Below are positions 6,553 through 13,853 of a stretch of 42,909 nucleotides of DNA, in pieces. The notes under the pieces are model-generated. The model was not told the origin of the DNA, did not search any database, and was given only the letters and a program-made list of their open reading frames with translations. Where the stretch lies: the IMG/VR virus record IMGVR_UViG_3300025909_000002, positions 1-42,909 of that record; one strand, given 5' to 3'. How positions within the stretch are numbered: position 1 is the first letter of the stretch; the number at the start of each line of letters is the position of its first letter. The translations under genes and the position numbers were made by a program. The DNA is from a virus.

Positions 6553-6739
6553 AGTCGAGGACGCAGCGGAGGCGGCGTTGCAGCTCGCGGAGGCGCTGAC
6601 GTCGGTGGCCGAGACGCAGGGGCGTCGGCTGCAAGTCCGGTGGGCGGCCACTCGGCTGCTCGAGCTGGACCGCTCGCTGGCCAGCCTCCGGCCATACCTG
6701 TTCGGACAGCTCCCGACCCCGCTCCCTGGCGAGCAGTGA
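6533..6739 (+). CDS. Small helical hypothetical protein
   Basis: A 68-residue protein starting inside the end of the previous gene. It consists of two amphipathic helices (EDAAEAALQLAEALTSVAET and TRLLELDRSLASLRPYLFG). There is no conventional Shine-Dalgarno; instead the ATG lies in a CAACAGAG-CAATGGAG octamer pair. Function unknown. It is the last small gene before the packaging genes. Confidence 0.5.
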   Translation: MEHVRSEVEDAAEAALQLAEALTSVAETQGRRLQVRWAATRLLELDRSLASLRPYLFGQLPTPLPGEQ

Positions 6740-6764
6740 TTCCCACGACTTACATTCACCACCG

Positions 6765-7223
6765 ATGGCAAAGAACAGCCTGAAACAGCCTCGCAAGTCG
6801 CGCCGGAAAGCGCCCGAGGAGCGGCTTCGAGAGCCGACGTCGGGAGGCTTCAAGCCCGGGGACCCGCGCATCAATTACAAGGGCCGTCCGCCGGACCTCG
6901 GCGGATATCGCCGCATCCTCCGGGAGGAGGGCGAAGAAAAGGCGCTCAACTACCTCTTGGCGTGCATGGAGCTCGGCCCGAACCCCGAGCGCCCCTGGGA
7001 AGACCCGCGCCGGCCGAACCAGCTGGGCCTCCAGGCGGCGATTGAATGGCTCCACCAGAGCCGCGGGAAGCCGCGCCAGCAGGTACAACTCACCGGCATG
7101 GATGACGGGCCGGTGCGCGTCGCGGGCGGGCCGGACCTCTCGAAGCTGTCCGTCGCGGAGCTGAAGGCGTGGCGTGACCTGGTCCGTAAGGCACAGCCCG
7201 AGGCGGAGGCGTCGGTCCAGTGA
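6765..7223 (+). CDS. Putative terminase small subunit (DUF5681-like N-terminus)
   Basis: A 152-residue basic protein directly upstream of the large terminase. The N-terminal motif GGFKPGDPRINYKGRPP is typical of short proteins that precede phage terminases (DUF5681-like, sometimes annotated as small terminase). A helical centre (GGYRRILREEGEEKALNYLL) and C-terminal helix (VAELKAWRDLVRKAQPEAEA) follow. Small terminases recognise the packaging site and load the large subunit. The assignment rests on position and the N-terminal motif; the ribosome binding site is weak. Confidence 0.6.
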   Translation: MAKNSLKQPRKSRRKAPEERLREPTSGGFKPGDPRINYKGRPPDLGGYRRILREEGEEKALNYLLACMELGPNPERPWEDPRRPNQLGLQAAIEWLHQSRGKPRQQVQLTGMDDGPVRVAGGPDLSKLSVAELKAWRDLVRKAQPEAEASVQ

Positions 7224-7459
7224 CGGCGCGCCCAAAGCGGACGGGAAGGGCCGCTGGCAAGACCCAGCCCAAGCGGAGGCGGCGCCGGAGGAGGAGTTTC
7301 AAGTGCGAGCGCTGCAATAGGGTGACGGAGATTCTGGTTCCGGTTGAGGTGACCAGCCTCGGACCGGCCGGGTGGATGATCGCCGAGACGAAGAACTGGC
7401 GCGTGCTTGTGTGCGCTCTCTGCGCGAGAGACGTCCTGAGGTTCCTAGGCCAGGAGTGA
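7220..7459 (+). CDS. Arg-rich zinc-ribbon protein between the terminase genes
   Basis: A 79-residue protein with GTGA overlap. A very basic N-terminus (about eight consecutive Lys/Arg residues near position 20) precedes FKCERCNRVTE, and CALCARDV closes a four-cysteine zinc ribbon near residue 67. It is probably a nucleic-acid-binding accessory of packaging, since it lies between the putative small and large terminase genes and its stop overlaps the terminase ATG. No known family recognised. Confidence 0.55.
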   Translation: MTARPKRTGRAAGKTQPKRRRRRRRSFKCERCNRVTEILVPVEVTSLGPAGWMIAETKNWRVLVCALCARDVLRFLGQE

Positions 7460-9297
7460 TGGAAGGTCTCCCCAGCCTTGCGGAGCTCGACCGGGAGATA
7501 GCCCTCAAGTCCCTGGTGGACTGGGTTCCGTACCTCTCTCCGCGCTACCTCCCGCCAGAGCACCTCCGGCCCTTCCTCTCGCGCATCGAGGAGGCGGTGT
7601 TAGGCGGGAAAGAAATTCGCGCGGTGGTGCACGCGCCTCCCCGCCACTCGAAGACAGAGAGCATTCTCCACAGCATCCCGTGGGGCCTGAAGCACCGGCC
7701 CGACTGGACGTTCGGATACACGTCGTACAACGCGGACATTACCCGCTCGAAGTCGCGCATCTCCCTGGACCTGGCGCGTAGCGCGGGCATTCACCTTGCG
7801 ACGGACAACCTCACCGAGTGGCGGACCCCCCAGCGCGGCGGATGCCTGGCCAGGGGCATCGGCGAGGGCCTGGGCGGCTACGGCCTGAACTGCTTTCCTA
7901 CGGGCACGCTGGTGGCCACGGAGTCCGGGCAGGTGCCCATAGAACGACTCGTCCGGGCGCCCTCCCCGCCTCGGGTATGGGCGTTCAACCACGCGACTGG
8001 GAGAGCGGAACTCCGTCGGATTCTAGCGGGACGGGAAATGCGTTCGCCCCGCTCTCTCGTGGAGGTCATGAGCGGACACGGGCTCAAGGTAAGGTGTACG
8101 GATGACCATCGCATCTGGGCGGCCGGTGCCTACCGCGCAGCCGGGGACGTGCAAGCCGGTGACCCTCTCTTGCGACTACTGCCGTGCAACGTTCCTTCGG
8201 CCGTACGGGGTGCATCGGAAGCACCAGCGGCGAGGGTGGCGCCTCTGTCATGCCTGTCACATGACCCACCACCACTCGGCCGAGACTCAATTTCGTGGGT
8301 TAGGGCGATTGGCAGCTCAGCGGACCCGGTCTTCGACATCCAAGTGGAGGGCCTCAGTAACTTCTTTGCGAACGGCGTACTCGTCCACAACTGTGCGTTC
8401 GTAGATGACGCGGTGAAGGACCGGCTCGAGGCGGAGAGCGCCCGGAAGCGCGAGGTGAAGTGGGACTGGTTCCAGAACGTGCTGATGACGCGCATCGAGC
8501 CGAAGGGCTCGGTCTTCGTGTGCATGACTCGGTGGCATGCCGACGACCTCTCCGGGCGGCTCATCAAGATGGGCTGGGAGTACATCCGCCTCCCGGCGCT
8601 GAACGACGCGGGAGAACCGCTCTGGCCGGAACGCTGGCCTAAAAGCGCATTGGAGCAACGGCGCATTGATGTCGGGGAGTACGTCTGGGCCTCCCTCTTT
8701 CAGGGCGTGCCACGTCCTCGTGGCGGCGCGGTGTTCGGTGACCCCTGGGGCTATGCAGAATTGCCGAACCCCGCCCTTCCCCGTCGCCATGGCATCGGGT
8801 TGGACTTCGCCTTCACGAAAAAGACGTCCAGCGACTACTCCGCCCTCGTCGTGATGATGTCCTGCGAAGGGTACTTCTACGTCCTCGATGTGGTGCGAGT
8901 GCAGATGCGCGCCCCCGAGTTCAAGGAAGTGATTCGGGCCTATCGAGCCCGCTACCCCACGGCTCGCCTGCGCTGGATTGCGGCCGGGACAGAGGTGGGC
9001 GTCGCGGACTTCGTGCGAGAGGCAAAGCTACCCATCGAGTTGGTGACGGCGAGGGAAGACAAGTTCGTCCGGGCGCTGGGGTATGCGGCGGCCTGGAACT
9101 CTGGACGCGTGCTCGTGCCGGAGGACTCCACCGCCCATCGATGGGTGGACGAGTTTCTCGTGGAACATGCCGAGTTCACCGGGGTGAATGACGCGAAGGA
9201 TGACCAGGTGGACGCCGCTGTGGCGGCCCACGGCGTCACAGGCGCCCCACCCCCGAGCTACGAAGCCATGCCGGAGAGTACGAAACCGAGGATGTGA
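7459..9297 (+). CDS. terL: Terminase large subunit interrupted by a mini-intein
   Basis: A 612-residue precursor; after removal of the 167-residue intein (145-311) the mature terminase would be 445 residues, normal for phage large terminases. The ATPase half has a Walker A-like APPRHSKTE (59-67) and a Walker B-like FVDDAVKD just after the downstream splice junction. The nuclease half has Asp449 in GLDFAF and DDQVDAA at 581-587 as metal ligands. It drives ATP-dependent DNA packaging into the Mu-like prohead. The start is the ATG overlapping the previous stop with CCAGGAG upstream. The intein sits at a conserved ATPase motif, where terminase inteins are known to insert. Confidence 0.92.
   Translation: MEGLPSLAELDREIALKSLVDWVPYLSPRYLPPEHLRPFLSRIEEAVLGGKEIRAVVHAPPRHSKTESILHSIPWGLKHRPDWTFGYTSYNADITRSKSRISLDLARSAGIHLATDNLTEWRTPQRGGCLARGIGEGLGGYGLNCFPTGTLVATESGQVPIERLVRAPSPPRVWAFNHATGRAELRRILAGREMRSPRSLVEVMSGHGLKVRCTDDHRIWAAGAYRAAGDVQAGDPLLRLLPCNVPSAVRGASEAPAARVAPLSCLSHDPPPLGRDSISWVRAIGSSADPVFDIQVEGLSNFFANGVLVHNCAFVDDAVKDRLEAESARKREVKWDWFQNVLMTRIEPKGSVFVCMTRWHADDLSGRLIKMGWEYIRLPALNDAGEPLWPERWPKSALEQRRIDVGEYVWASLFQGVPRPRGGAVFGDPWGYAELPNPALPRRHGIGLDFAFTKKTSSDYSALVVMMSCEGYFYVLDVVRVQMRAPEFKEVIRAYRARYPTARLRWIAAGTEVGVADFVREAKLPIELVTAREDKFVRALGYAAAWNSGRVLVPEDSTAHRWVDEFLVEHAEFTGVNDAKDDQVDAAVAAHGVTGAPPPSYEAMPESTKPRM
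7891..8391 (+). other. Mini-intein within the large terminase
   Basis: The protein segment from Cys145 to Asn311 has intein splicing motifs. Block A is CFPTGTLVATESGQVPIERL with nucleophilic Cys1. Block B is HGLKVRCTDDHRIWA with the TxxH motif. Block F is VFDIQVEGLSNFFANG. Block G ends in LVHN followed by Cys+1 of the extein. At 167 residues it lacks room for a LAGLIDADG endonuclease. The region between blocks B and F (about 8165-8300) is low-complexity in this frame but encodes a zinc-finger-like segment in the +1 frame. Confidence 0.92.
8150..8290 (+). pseudogene. Out-of-frame zinc-finger segment inside the intein
   Basis: In the frame +1 to the intein, codons at 8171 and 8180 give CDYC and codons at 8246 and 8255 give CHAC followed by His, with basic residues between (GVHRKHQRRGWRLC). 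This is the layout of zinc knuckles in HNH-type proteins. It lies where inteins carry homing endonucleases. A pair of compensating indels in an ancestral in-frame domain would explain it; a chance pattern or genuine dual coding remain possible. Confidence 0.5.
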
Positions 9298-9338
9298 GCC
9301 GCTTGACTCTAGACGTCGAGTTGCTGTCTACTTGGCGC

Positions 9339-9614
9339 ATGAGACGAGAGCGAATCAGAGCGAGAGGGCCGCGCGACACGCACGGAATGGTGCAGATGGT
9401 CCGCGAGCAAGTTGCGGCGCTCATGGGGTCGATGGGCAAAGTGACGAAGGCCGTGGACGCGCTGCGCGGAGATGTGAATGTGCTGGCCGACGCGACCGAC
9501 ACCCTTCGGGACGAAGTCGCCTCGCTCGGCGGGATGATGCAGACGTTGGCGGAAGGCCTAGACGACCACGAGGGCCGCCTGGCCACACTGGAGAAGAAGG
9601 GGGGACGGCGATGA
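9339..9614 (+). CDS. Coiled-coil protein, paralogue of the gene at 37168
   Basis: A 91-residue protein if begun at ATG 9339; an upstream GTG (9294) overlapping the terminase stop is the alternative. ATG is favoured because the protein then aligns end to end with the leftward gene at 37168-37419: both open M-x-RER(I/M)RARG and close G(L/F)DD...LEKK. The middle is a hydrophobic/charged coiled coil (GDVNVLADATDTLRDEVASL). Oligomerisation is likely; role unknown. The next ATG overlaps its stop. Confidence 0.55.
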   Translation: MRRERIRARGPRDTHGMVQMVREQVAALMGSMGKVTKAVDALRGDVNVLADATDTLRDEVASLGGMMQTLAEGLDDHEGRLATLEKKGGRR

Positions 9615-9724
9615 AGGGCCCGAGCATCACGAAGACTCTCGACGCAGTGACGGCGGCTCTGGCGGCACAGCACACGCCGGGACCGCTGGAGCGCGGCTAC
9701 TACCGACCCACGGAGCCGAAATGA
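9611..9724 (+). CDS. Very small hypothetical protein
   Basis: A 37-residue reading frame linked to both neighbours by ATGA overlaps. It starts MKGPSITKTLDAVTAAL and ends RPTEPK. The two exact overlaps favour it as a real coupled gene, but it could be a spacer that only maintains translational coupling. No function can be assigned. Confidence 0.4.
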   Translation: MKGPSITKTLDAVTAALAAQHTPGPLERGYYRPTEPK

Positions 9725-9897
9725 AGGCCCGCCCTTCCCGTCCGCGCGCGCCCAACGGCTCAGCCGAAGCTCGGCTCACCCTCCGCATGGAGCGGGCGCT
9801 TGAACTCCAAATGGTCCGTGCGGCCAAGGTGGACGGCTGCAACGTGAATGAGTGGGTGCGCCGAGCCATCCGCGAGAAGCTGGCCCGGGTGCCGTGA
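9721..9897 (+). CDS. Ribbon-helix-helix DNA-binding protein
   Basis: A 58-residue protein with ATGA overlap. Residues about 18-56 (EARLTLRMERALELQMVRAA, then CNVNEWVRRAIREKL) match the RHH fold of Arc/CopG: a strand with alternating side chains, helix A, a turn and helix B. The N-terminal 16 residues are basic. RHH proteins act as dimers repressing by operator binding. It is placed immediately before the intergenic region with the first GTTTAAAC site and the structural operon, so it is a candidate binder of that site. Confidence 0.6.
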   Translation: MKARPSRPRAPNGSAEARLTLRMERALELQMVRAAKVDGCNVNEWVRRAIREKLARVP

Positions 9898-10030
9898 GGC
9901 GCTGAAGGAGGTGCCCCCGGTGATGGCGGCCGGGTGGCCCTGGAGGGTCCCACGCTGGGAAGGACTGGGCCACGGAGGGAGGCCACCACCGGGAGCCAGT
10001 GCACGCTACCTCACGGATGCACGCCTGGAA

Positions 10031-10054
10031 GAGAGTGCGTTTAAACACCCTCTC
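10031..10054 (+). promoter_or_regulatory. GTTTAAAC site 1, before the portal gene
   Basis: A 24-base imperfect palindrome with GTTTAAAC at 10039-10046 and GAGAG/CTCTC at its ends. The first 16 bases, GAGAGTGCGTTTAAAC, recur exactly before the gene at 32370. It ends 16 bases before the portal ATG. The 9898-10070 interval has no convincing gene. A binding site for a phage regulator is the best reading. Confidence 0.55.
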
Positions 10055-10070
10055 CGGGTAGGTTCCCGGC

Positions 10071-11675
10071 ATGCCCCTTCCCGCCTTGGGCCCGCCGACC
10101 CGTCCGGCAACGGAGCTCCCGTTCTACTCCTGGAGTGAGTGGGACTCGCTGTCGCTGGTGAAGCAGGCGCTTCGCGACATGGAGTTCGGCATCATGGACC
10201 AGGCGTCGCAGATCATCGACGCCATGGGCCGAGACGACCGCATCTCCGGCTGTCTCCTCACCCGGACGGAGGCGCTCCCTTCCCTGCCTTTCACGATGGG
10301 CGTTGCGGAGGACGCGCCCGAGAAGGCGGAAGCCATCGCGATGGAGGCCTCGAAGCTCTTCGAGGACATCTGTCCGAACGCCGAGCTCCTGAAGCTTCAG
10401 CACTGGGGCGTGATGCTGGGCATCGGCCTCGGGCAGCTGAAGTGGGATGTGCGCCGGGTCGGCACCCGCATCGGCTGGGTCCCCACCCTCTCTATCTGGC
10501 ACCCTCGGAGCCTCTTCTACAAGCTCGAGGACGACACCCTTCACGTCCAGACGAACGACGGGGACGTCACGGTGACGCCCGGAGATGGACAGTGGGTGGT
10601 CTACGCGCCCTACGGGCTGAAGCGCGGCTGGATGTACGGGAAGGCGCGGAGTCTCTATGTGCCGTGGCTGGTGCGGCAGTGGGACTGGCGCGACTGGGCC
10701 CGCTACAACGAGGTGCACGGCCTCCCCATCAAGAAGGCGACCACCCCCTTTGGTGCGGATGAGACGGACAAGCAACGCTTCCTCAAGGAAGTGGCGAAAC
10801 TCGGGAGCGAGAACACCATTCGGCTCCCGAAGGCAGCGAACGACGGCGAGAAGTACGACGTCGAGCTGCTGGAGGCGCTCTCGAACAATTACTTCACGTT
10901 CGAGAAGCTGCTCGAGAAGGCGGACGACGCCATCGCCGTCAACATCCTCGGGCAGAACCTCACCACCAGCGTGAAGGGGGGCAGCTTCGCCGCCGCCCAG
11001 GTGCACGAGAACATCAAGGCGAGCGTGCTGCGCGGCGACGCCCAGAACCTAGGGCTATGCCTCCGCGCCCAGGTGCTCCGCCCCTGGTGCGTCTACAACC
11101 ACGGGGATGGGGAGCTGACGCCGCTTCCCACCTGGTCCACCGACCCGCCCGAGGACAAAGCCCAGACCGGCACCGCGATGAAGAACATCGGCGAGGGCAT
11201 CACCGCGCTGCGAAACGCCGGGGCTAACCCCGATGTGGACGAGATTCTGGACCGGGCAGGCATCTCCACCACCGGCCCGGCGGAAGACGTGGACGCTGAA
11301 GACGTGGCGCCCGAGGCAAACGACCCGGAGGCAGACCCCGACGAGGAGGACAGCGTGGGAGAAGAGCCACAGACGCACTCGCAGGTACAGCTTGCAGGCC
11401 TGCCCACGAAGACACGCCGCCGCCTGGTGGAAGGCCAGCTCTACCTGGACACCGTGGTCAAAGAAGGGACGCAGGAGAGCGCCCTCTCGCTCTCGCCGCT
11501 GATGGTGCAGCTCCTCCATGCGGTGAACCAGGCGACGTCGTACGAAGACCTGAAGAAGCGCCTTCTCTCCATCTACTCGGGCGATGACCGCTCGCAGCTC
11601 GCGGACCTGATGGAAAAGGCGCTCGTTCTGGCCGAGCTGGAGGGCCGCCACGCGGTCCTGGAAGAAGAGCCGTGA
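10071..11675 (+). CDS. Portal protein, Mu gp29-like (DUF935)
   Basis: A 534-residue protein starting the head module. Sequence such as MDQASQIIDAMGRDDRISGC, LKRGWMYGKARSLYVPWLVR and ARYNEVHGLPIKKA is characteristic of the DUF935 portal family of Mu-like phages. The C-terminal third has an acidic linker (about 405-440, rich in Asp, Glu and Ala) before a helical tail. Twelve copies would form the ring through which the terminase pumps DNA and to which the neck attaches. It overlaps the next gene by GTGA. A GTTTAAAC site precedes it. Confidence 0.85.
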   Translation: MPLPALGPPTRPATELPFYSWSEWDSLSLVKQALRDMEFGIMDQASQIIDAMGRDDRISGCLLTRTEALPSLPFTMGVAEDAPEKAEAIAMEASKLFEDICPNAELLKLQHWGVMLGIGLGQLKWDVRRVGTRIGWVPTLSIWHPRSLFYKLEDDTLHVQTNDGDVTVTPGDGQWVVYAPYGLKRGWMYGKARSLYVPWLVRQWDWRDWARYNEVHGLPIKKATTPFGADETDKQRFLKEVAKLGSENTIRLPKAANDGEKYDVELLEALSNNYFTFEKLLEKADDAIAVNILGQNLTTSVKGGSFAAAQVHENIKASVLRGDAQNLGLCLRAQVLRPWCVYNHGDGELTPLPTWSTDPPEDKAQTGTAMKNIGEGITALRNAGANPDVDEILDRAGISTTGPAEDVDAEDVAPEANDPEADPDEEDSVGEEPQTHSQVQLAGLPTKTRRRLVEGQLYLDTVVKEGTQESALSLSPLMVQLLHAVNQATSYEDLKKRLLSIYSGDDRSQLADLMEKALVLAELEGRHAVLEEEP

Positions 11676-11899
11676 GGCCAGAGCCCCTCCCCCCACCCTT
11701 CCCCTGGAATGACGAGATGCAGCGGCTCCACGCGCACGGGGACGCAGTTCTGGGGACGGCGATATATGGGGGCTTCTACTGGGTGATGAGCCGGAAGGAG
11801 GGCCAGCCGGAAATCAACCTGTCCGTAGGGCCCGATCTCGCCCGGCGCCTGGGGGTCAGCCTGCTTCAGTTCGCGGACAGCGTGGATCCTCTCGGATGA
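11672..11899 (+). CDS. Small hypothetical protein between portal and F-like genes
   Basis: A 75-residue protein starting with GTG in a 4-base overlap and ending in another. It reads PPPFPWNDEMQRLHAHGDAV then GTAIYGGFYWVMSRKEG, probably a small alpha/beta protein. Mu has no exact counterpart here that I recognise. Coupling to both neighbours suggests a minor head or head-assembly role; not shown by the sequence. Confidence 0.5.
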   Translation: MRPEPLPPPFPWNDEMQRLHAHGDAVLGTAIYGGFYWVMSRKEGQPEINLSVGPDLARRLGVSLLQFADSVDPLG

Positions 11900-12612
11900 C
11901 CTCCCCCGTCGCCTCCCTCCATCGCTTCCAGGAGGCGGTGGACTGGTTCCGGGAGCGGGTGCCGATGACGGAGACGCAGTTCTCCCGGCTCTCCGAGCGG
12001 GCGCAACAGCGGGCGTTCACCGTGGCGGGCGTCTCCAACCTGAACGTCGTGAAGGCCGTGTGGAAGGCCATCGATGGGGCGATTGAGAAGGGCGAAACCT
12101 TCGAGAGCTTCAAGGTCCGCGTGGGAAGCCGGCTGTCGAAGGCCTGGGGCCCTGTCGATAACCCCATCGCCCGACTGGAGACCGTCTTTCGCAACAACGT
12201 CCAGGCGGCCTACAACGCCGGCCGCGTTCGCCAGCTGAAAGACCCGGACATGATGCAGGCGCTCCCCTTCTGGCGCTTCGCAGCCATCCTGGACGCCCGC
12301 ACGACGGTGCTTATCTGCCGCCCCCTCGCGAACACCGTCCTACCCGCGAACGCGGCCTGGTTCAGGACCCGTGTGCCTCCGCTCCACCACCGGTGCCGCT
12401 CCACCATCGTGGGCATTTCGAAGCGCGCGGCAGACCGCGTGGGTGTCACCCAGCGCCCTACACGTGAGCGAGGCTCGCCAGGCTTCGGGCTCATCGAAGA
12501 GGACTTCACCCCTGACCTGAGCGCGGTCCCTGGCCGCCTCGTGAAGGTGTTCGAGAGGAAGCAGAGGGCCGCGAAACAGGCCCGGCGCCGGGCCGGCAAG
12601 GAGAGCGTTTAA
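11896..12612 (+). CDS. Head morphogenesis protein, Mu F (gp30)-like
   Basis: A 238-residue protein of the phage head morphogenesis family. The C-terminal half contains the family signature: RLETVFRNNVQAAYNAGR, a DARTTVLICR segment, and PPLHHRCRSTIV with its conserved His/Cys. These minor capsid proteins act next to the portal early in head assembly. It is shorter than Mu F, lacking part of the C-terminal extension. The stop codon TAA lies inside GTTTAAAC site 2. Confidence 0.82.
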   Translation: MTSPVASLHRFQEAVDWFRERVPMTETQFSRLSERAQQRAFTVAGVSNLNVVKAVWKAIDGAIEKGETFESFKVRVGSRLSKAWGPVDNPIARLETVFRNNVQAAYNAGRVRQLKDPDMMQALPFWRFAAILDARTTVLICRPLANTVLPANAAWFRTRVPPLHHRCRSTIVGISKRAADRVGVTQRPTRERGSPGFGLIEEDFTPDLSAVPGRLVKVFERKQRAAKQARRRAGKESV

Positions 12613-12617
12613 ACGAT
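12602..12617 (+). promoter_or_regulatory. GTTTAAAC site 2, overlapping the stop of the F-like gene
   Basis: AGAGCGTTTAAACGAT, with the palindrome at 12607-12614. Its TAA is the stop codon of the upstream gene. An identical 16-base copy follows exactly 36 bases downstream (site 3). Confidence 0.55.
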
Positions 12618-12637
12618 TCCGTTCAGTCGTACTGGAC

Positions 12638-12653
12638 AGAGCGTTTAAACGAT
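12638..12653 (+). promoter_or_regulatory. GTTTAAAC site 3, before the protease/scaffold gene
   Basis: Second identical copy of AGAGCGTTTAAACGAT; with flanks it extends to AGAGCG...CGATCTCT, near-palindromic. It is 51 bases before the GTG at 12705. A TTGACC lies at 12673. The 92-base gap between genes is otherwise empty and is the main non-coding break within the head genes. Confidence 0.55.
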
Positions 12654-12704
12654 CTCTATTGTCCCGCCCATCTTGACCTCCCGGCACGGACAAGCGGCCT
12701 AACA

Positions 12705-13796
12705 GTGCGCACGCTCCTCTCAGCGCTCCTCTGCGAGCTGTCGCTGAACGGGAGCGAGCCGCCTTCTGAGTTCCGCATCTTCAAGGCCGGCTCGAATCAC
12801 ACGAAGAAGGGCGTTTTCCTCTTCGATGACAAAGACGCCGAAGCGCTGATGCACAAGGCGAAGGAGCATGGCGCCGACTACTCCATCGATTACGGGCACG
12901 CGATGTTCAGCGTTTTCGGTGGGGGCGACCCCGCGGACACGCACGCGGCGGCCGGGTGGTTCAAGCCGGCACTGCGCGCGGGCGAGCTCTGGGCCACTGA
13001 CGTCACCTGGACGGACAAGGCGGCGCGCAAGCTCGCCGCCCGAGAGTTCCGCTACATCTCGCCGACGTTCCATCGCGACGAAGCCGGGCACATCCAGGAG
13101 CTCTGCAACGTCGCCCTGACGAACATCCCCGCGACCAACGGCCTGAAGCCGCTCATCGCCTCGCTGTCCCCCGAAGACCAGGCGGCGATCCGCGCCGCGC
13201 TTTCGCCCCCCCCCTCCCCCTCCGAGGTCTCTCCCATGAATCCGAAAATCCTCGCCCTCCTGGGCCTCGCCGCCGATGCGACCGAAGCCCAAGCGCTGGC
13301 CGCCCTCACTGCCCTGAGCGCGCGCGCTACAGGCGGCCTGGAAGCCACCCTGGCCACCCTCACCCAGAAGCAGAGCCAGGCGGACATCCTCGGCACGCTG
13401 ATGGCCTGGAAGACTACGGCCGAGCAGGTCCCGACCCTTACCGCCCGCATCACTGAAATCGAGACGGAGCGCGCGAAGGCGGAGATGAAGCAGCTCCTCG
13501 ACTCCGCCGTCGCGGACGGCAAGGTGGCCCCGGCCCAAGTGCCGATGCTCACCAGCATGGGCCAGCACAGCCTGGAGCAGCTGCGCGCCTTCGTCGCGGC
13601 CATGCCCCAGGTGCTGCCGAAGAAGAAGCTGAACGAGCCCAAGGACGGGGACGGCGTCGTGACGCTGTCCGCCGAAGACATGAAGGTGGCTCAGCTGATG
13701 GGCACGGACCCGAAGAAGCTCGCGCAGCTGCGCCTCACCGAGCGGGGAATCGTCCCGGTCGGTTCCACGAAGCCCGAGGACGAGGCCAGCGCGTAA
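12705..13796 (+). CDS. Protease/scaffold protein, Mu I-like
   Basis: A 363-residue protein starting with GTG. The N-terminal domain (FRIFKAGSNHTKKGVFLFDD, SIDYGHAM with the conserved Asp-Tyr-Gly-His, WTDKAARKLAAREFRYISP) is the Mu I-type prohead protease. A Pro/Ser-rich linker near residue 170 leads to a helical scaffold domain ending before residue 363. In Mu, I and the scaffold Z share a reading frame, Z starting inside I. An in-frame ATG with a GAGG upstream occurs here at 13236, so the same arrangement is likely. It acts in prohead assembly and is degraded before packaging. Confidence 0.85.
   Translation: MRTLLSALLCELSLNGSEPPSEFRIFKAGSNHTKKGVFLFDDKDAEALMHKAKEHGADYSIDYGHAMFSVFGGGDPADTHAAAGWFKPALRAGELWATDVTWTDKAARKLAAREFRYISPTFHRDEAGHIQELCNVALTNIPATNGLKPLIASLSPEDQAAIRAALSPPPSPSEVSPMNPKILALLGLAADATEAQALAALTALSARATGGLEATLATLTQKQSQADILGTLMAWKTTAEQVPTLTARITEIETERAKAEMKQLLDSAVADGKVAPAQVPMLTSMGQHSLEQLRAFVAAMPQVLPKKKLNEPKDGDGVVTLSAEDMKVAQLMGTDPKKLAQLRLTERGIVPVGSTKPEDEASA
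13236..13796 (+). CDS. Nested scaffold product, Mu Z-like (internal start)
   Basis: The in-frame ATG at 13236 would give a 186-residue protein equal to the C-terminal scaffold domain. It begins MNPKILALLGLAADATEAQ, directly after the Pro/Ser linker, with GAGG about 8 bases upstream. The body is helical, as expected of a scaffold (ITEIETERAKAEMKQLLDSA). The proposal rests on the known I/Z arrangement of Mu and on this start. Confidence 0.5.
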   Translation: MNPKILALLGLAADATEAQALAALTALSARATGGLEATLATLTQKQSQADILGTLMAWKTTAEQVPTLTARITEIETERAKAEMKQLLDSAVADGKVAPAQVPMLTSMGQHSLEQLRAFVAAMPQVLPKKKLNEPKDGDGVVTLSAEDMKVAQLMGTDPKKLAQLRLTERGIVPVGSTKPEDEASA

Positions 13797-13853
13797 TCGC
13801 CGCCCTTCCCCCACCCCACCCTTTTCCTAGCAGTCCTTTTCCAGGAGTAGCCC

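Noticed and set aside
8102-8404. A separate gene in the +1 frame across the intein
   Set aside because: ATG 8102 has no ribosome binding site and most of the frame is shadow-like; only the central zinc-knuckle part looks meaningful, so I report it as a segment and not as a gene.
9898-10070. Small open frame before the portal gene
   Set aside because: No sensible protein sequence, and the GTTTAAAC site would be inside it.
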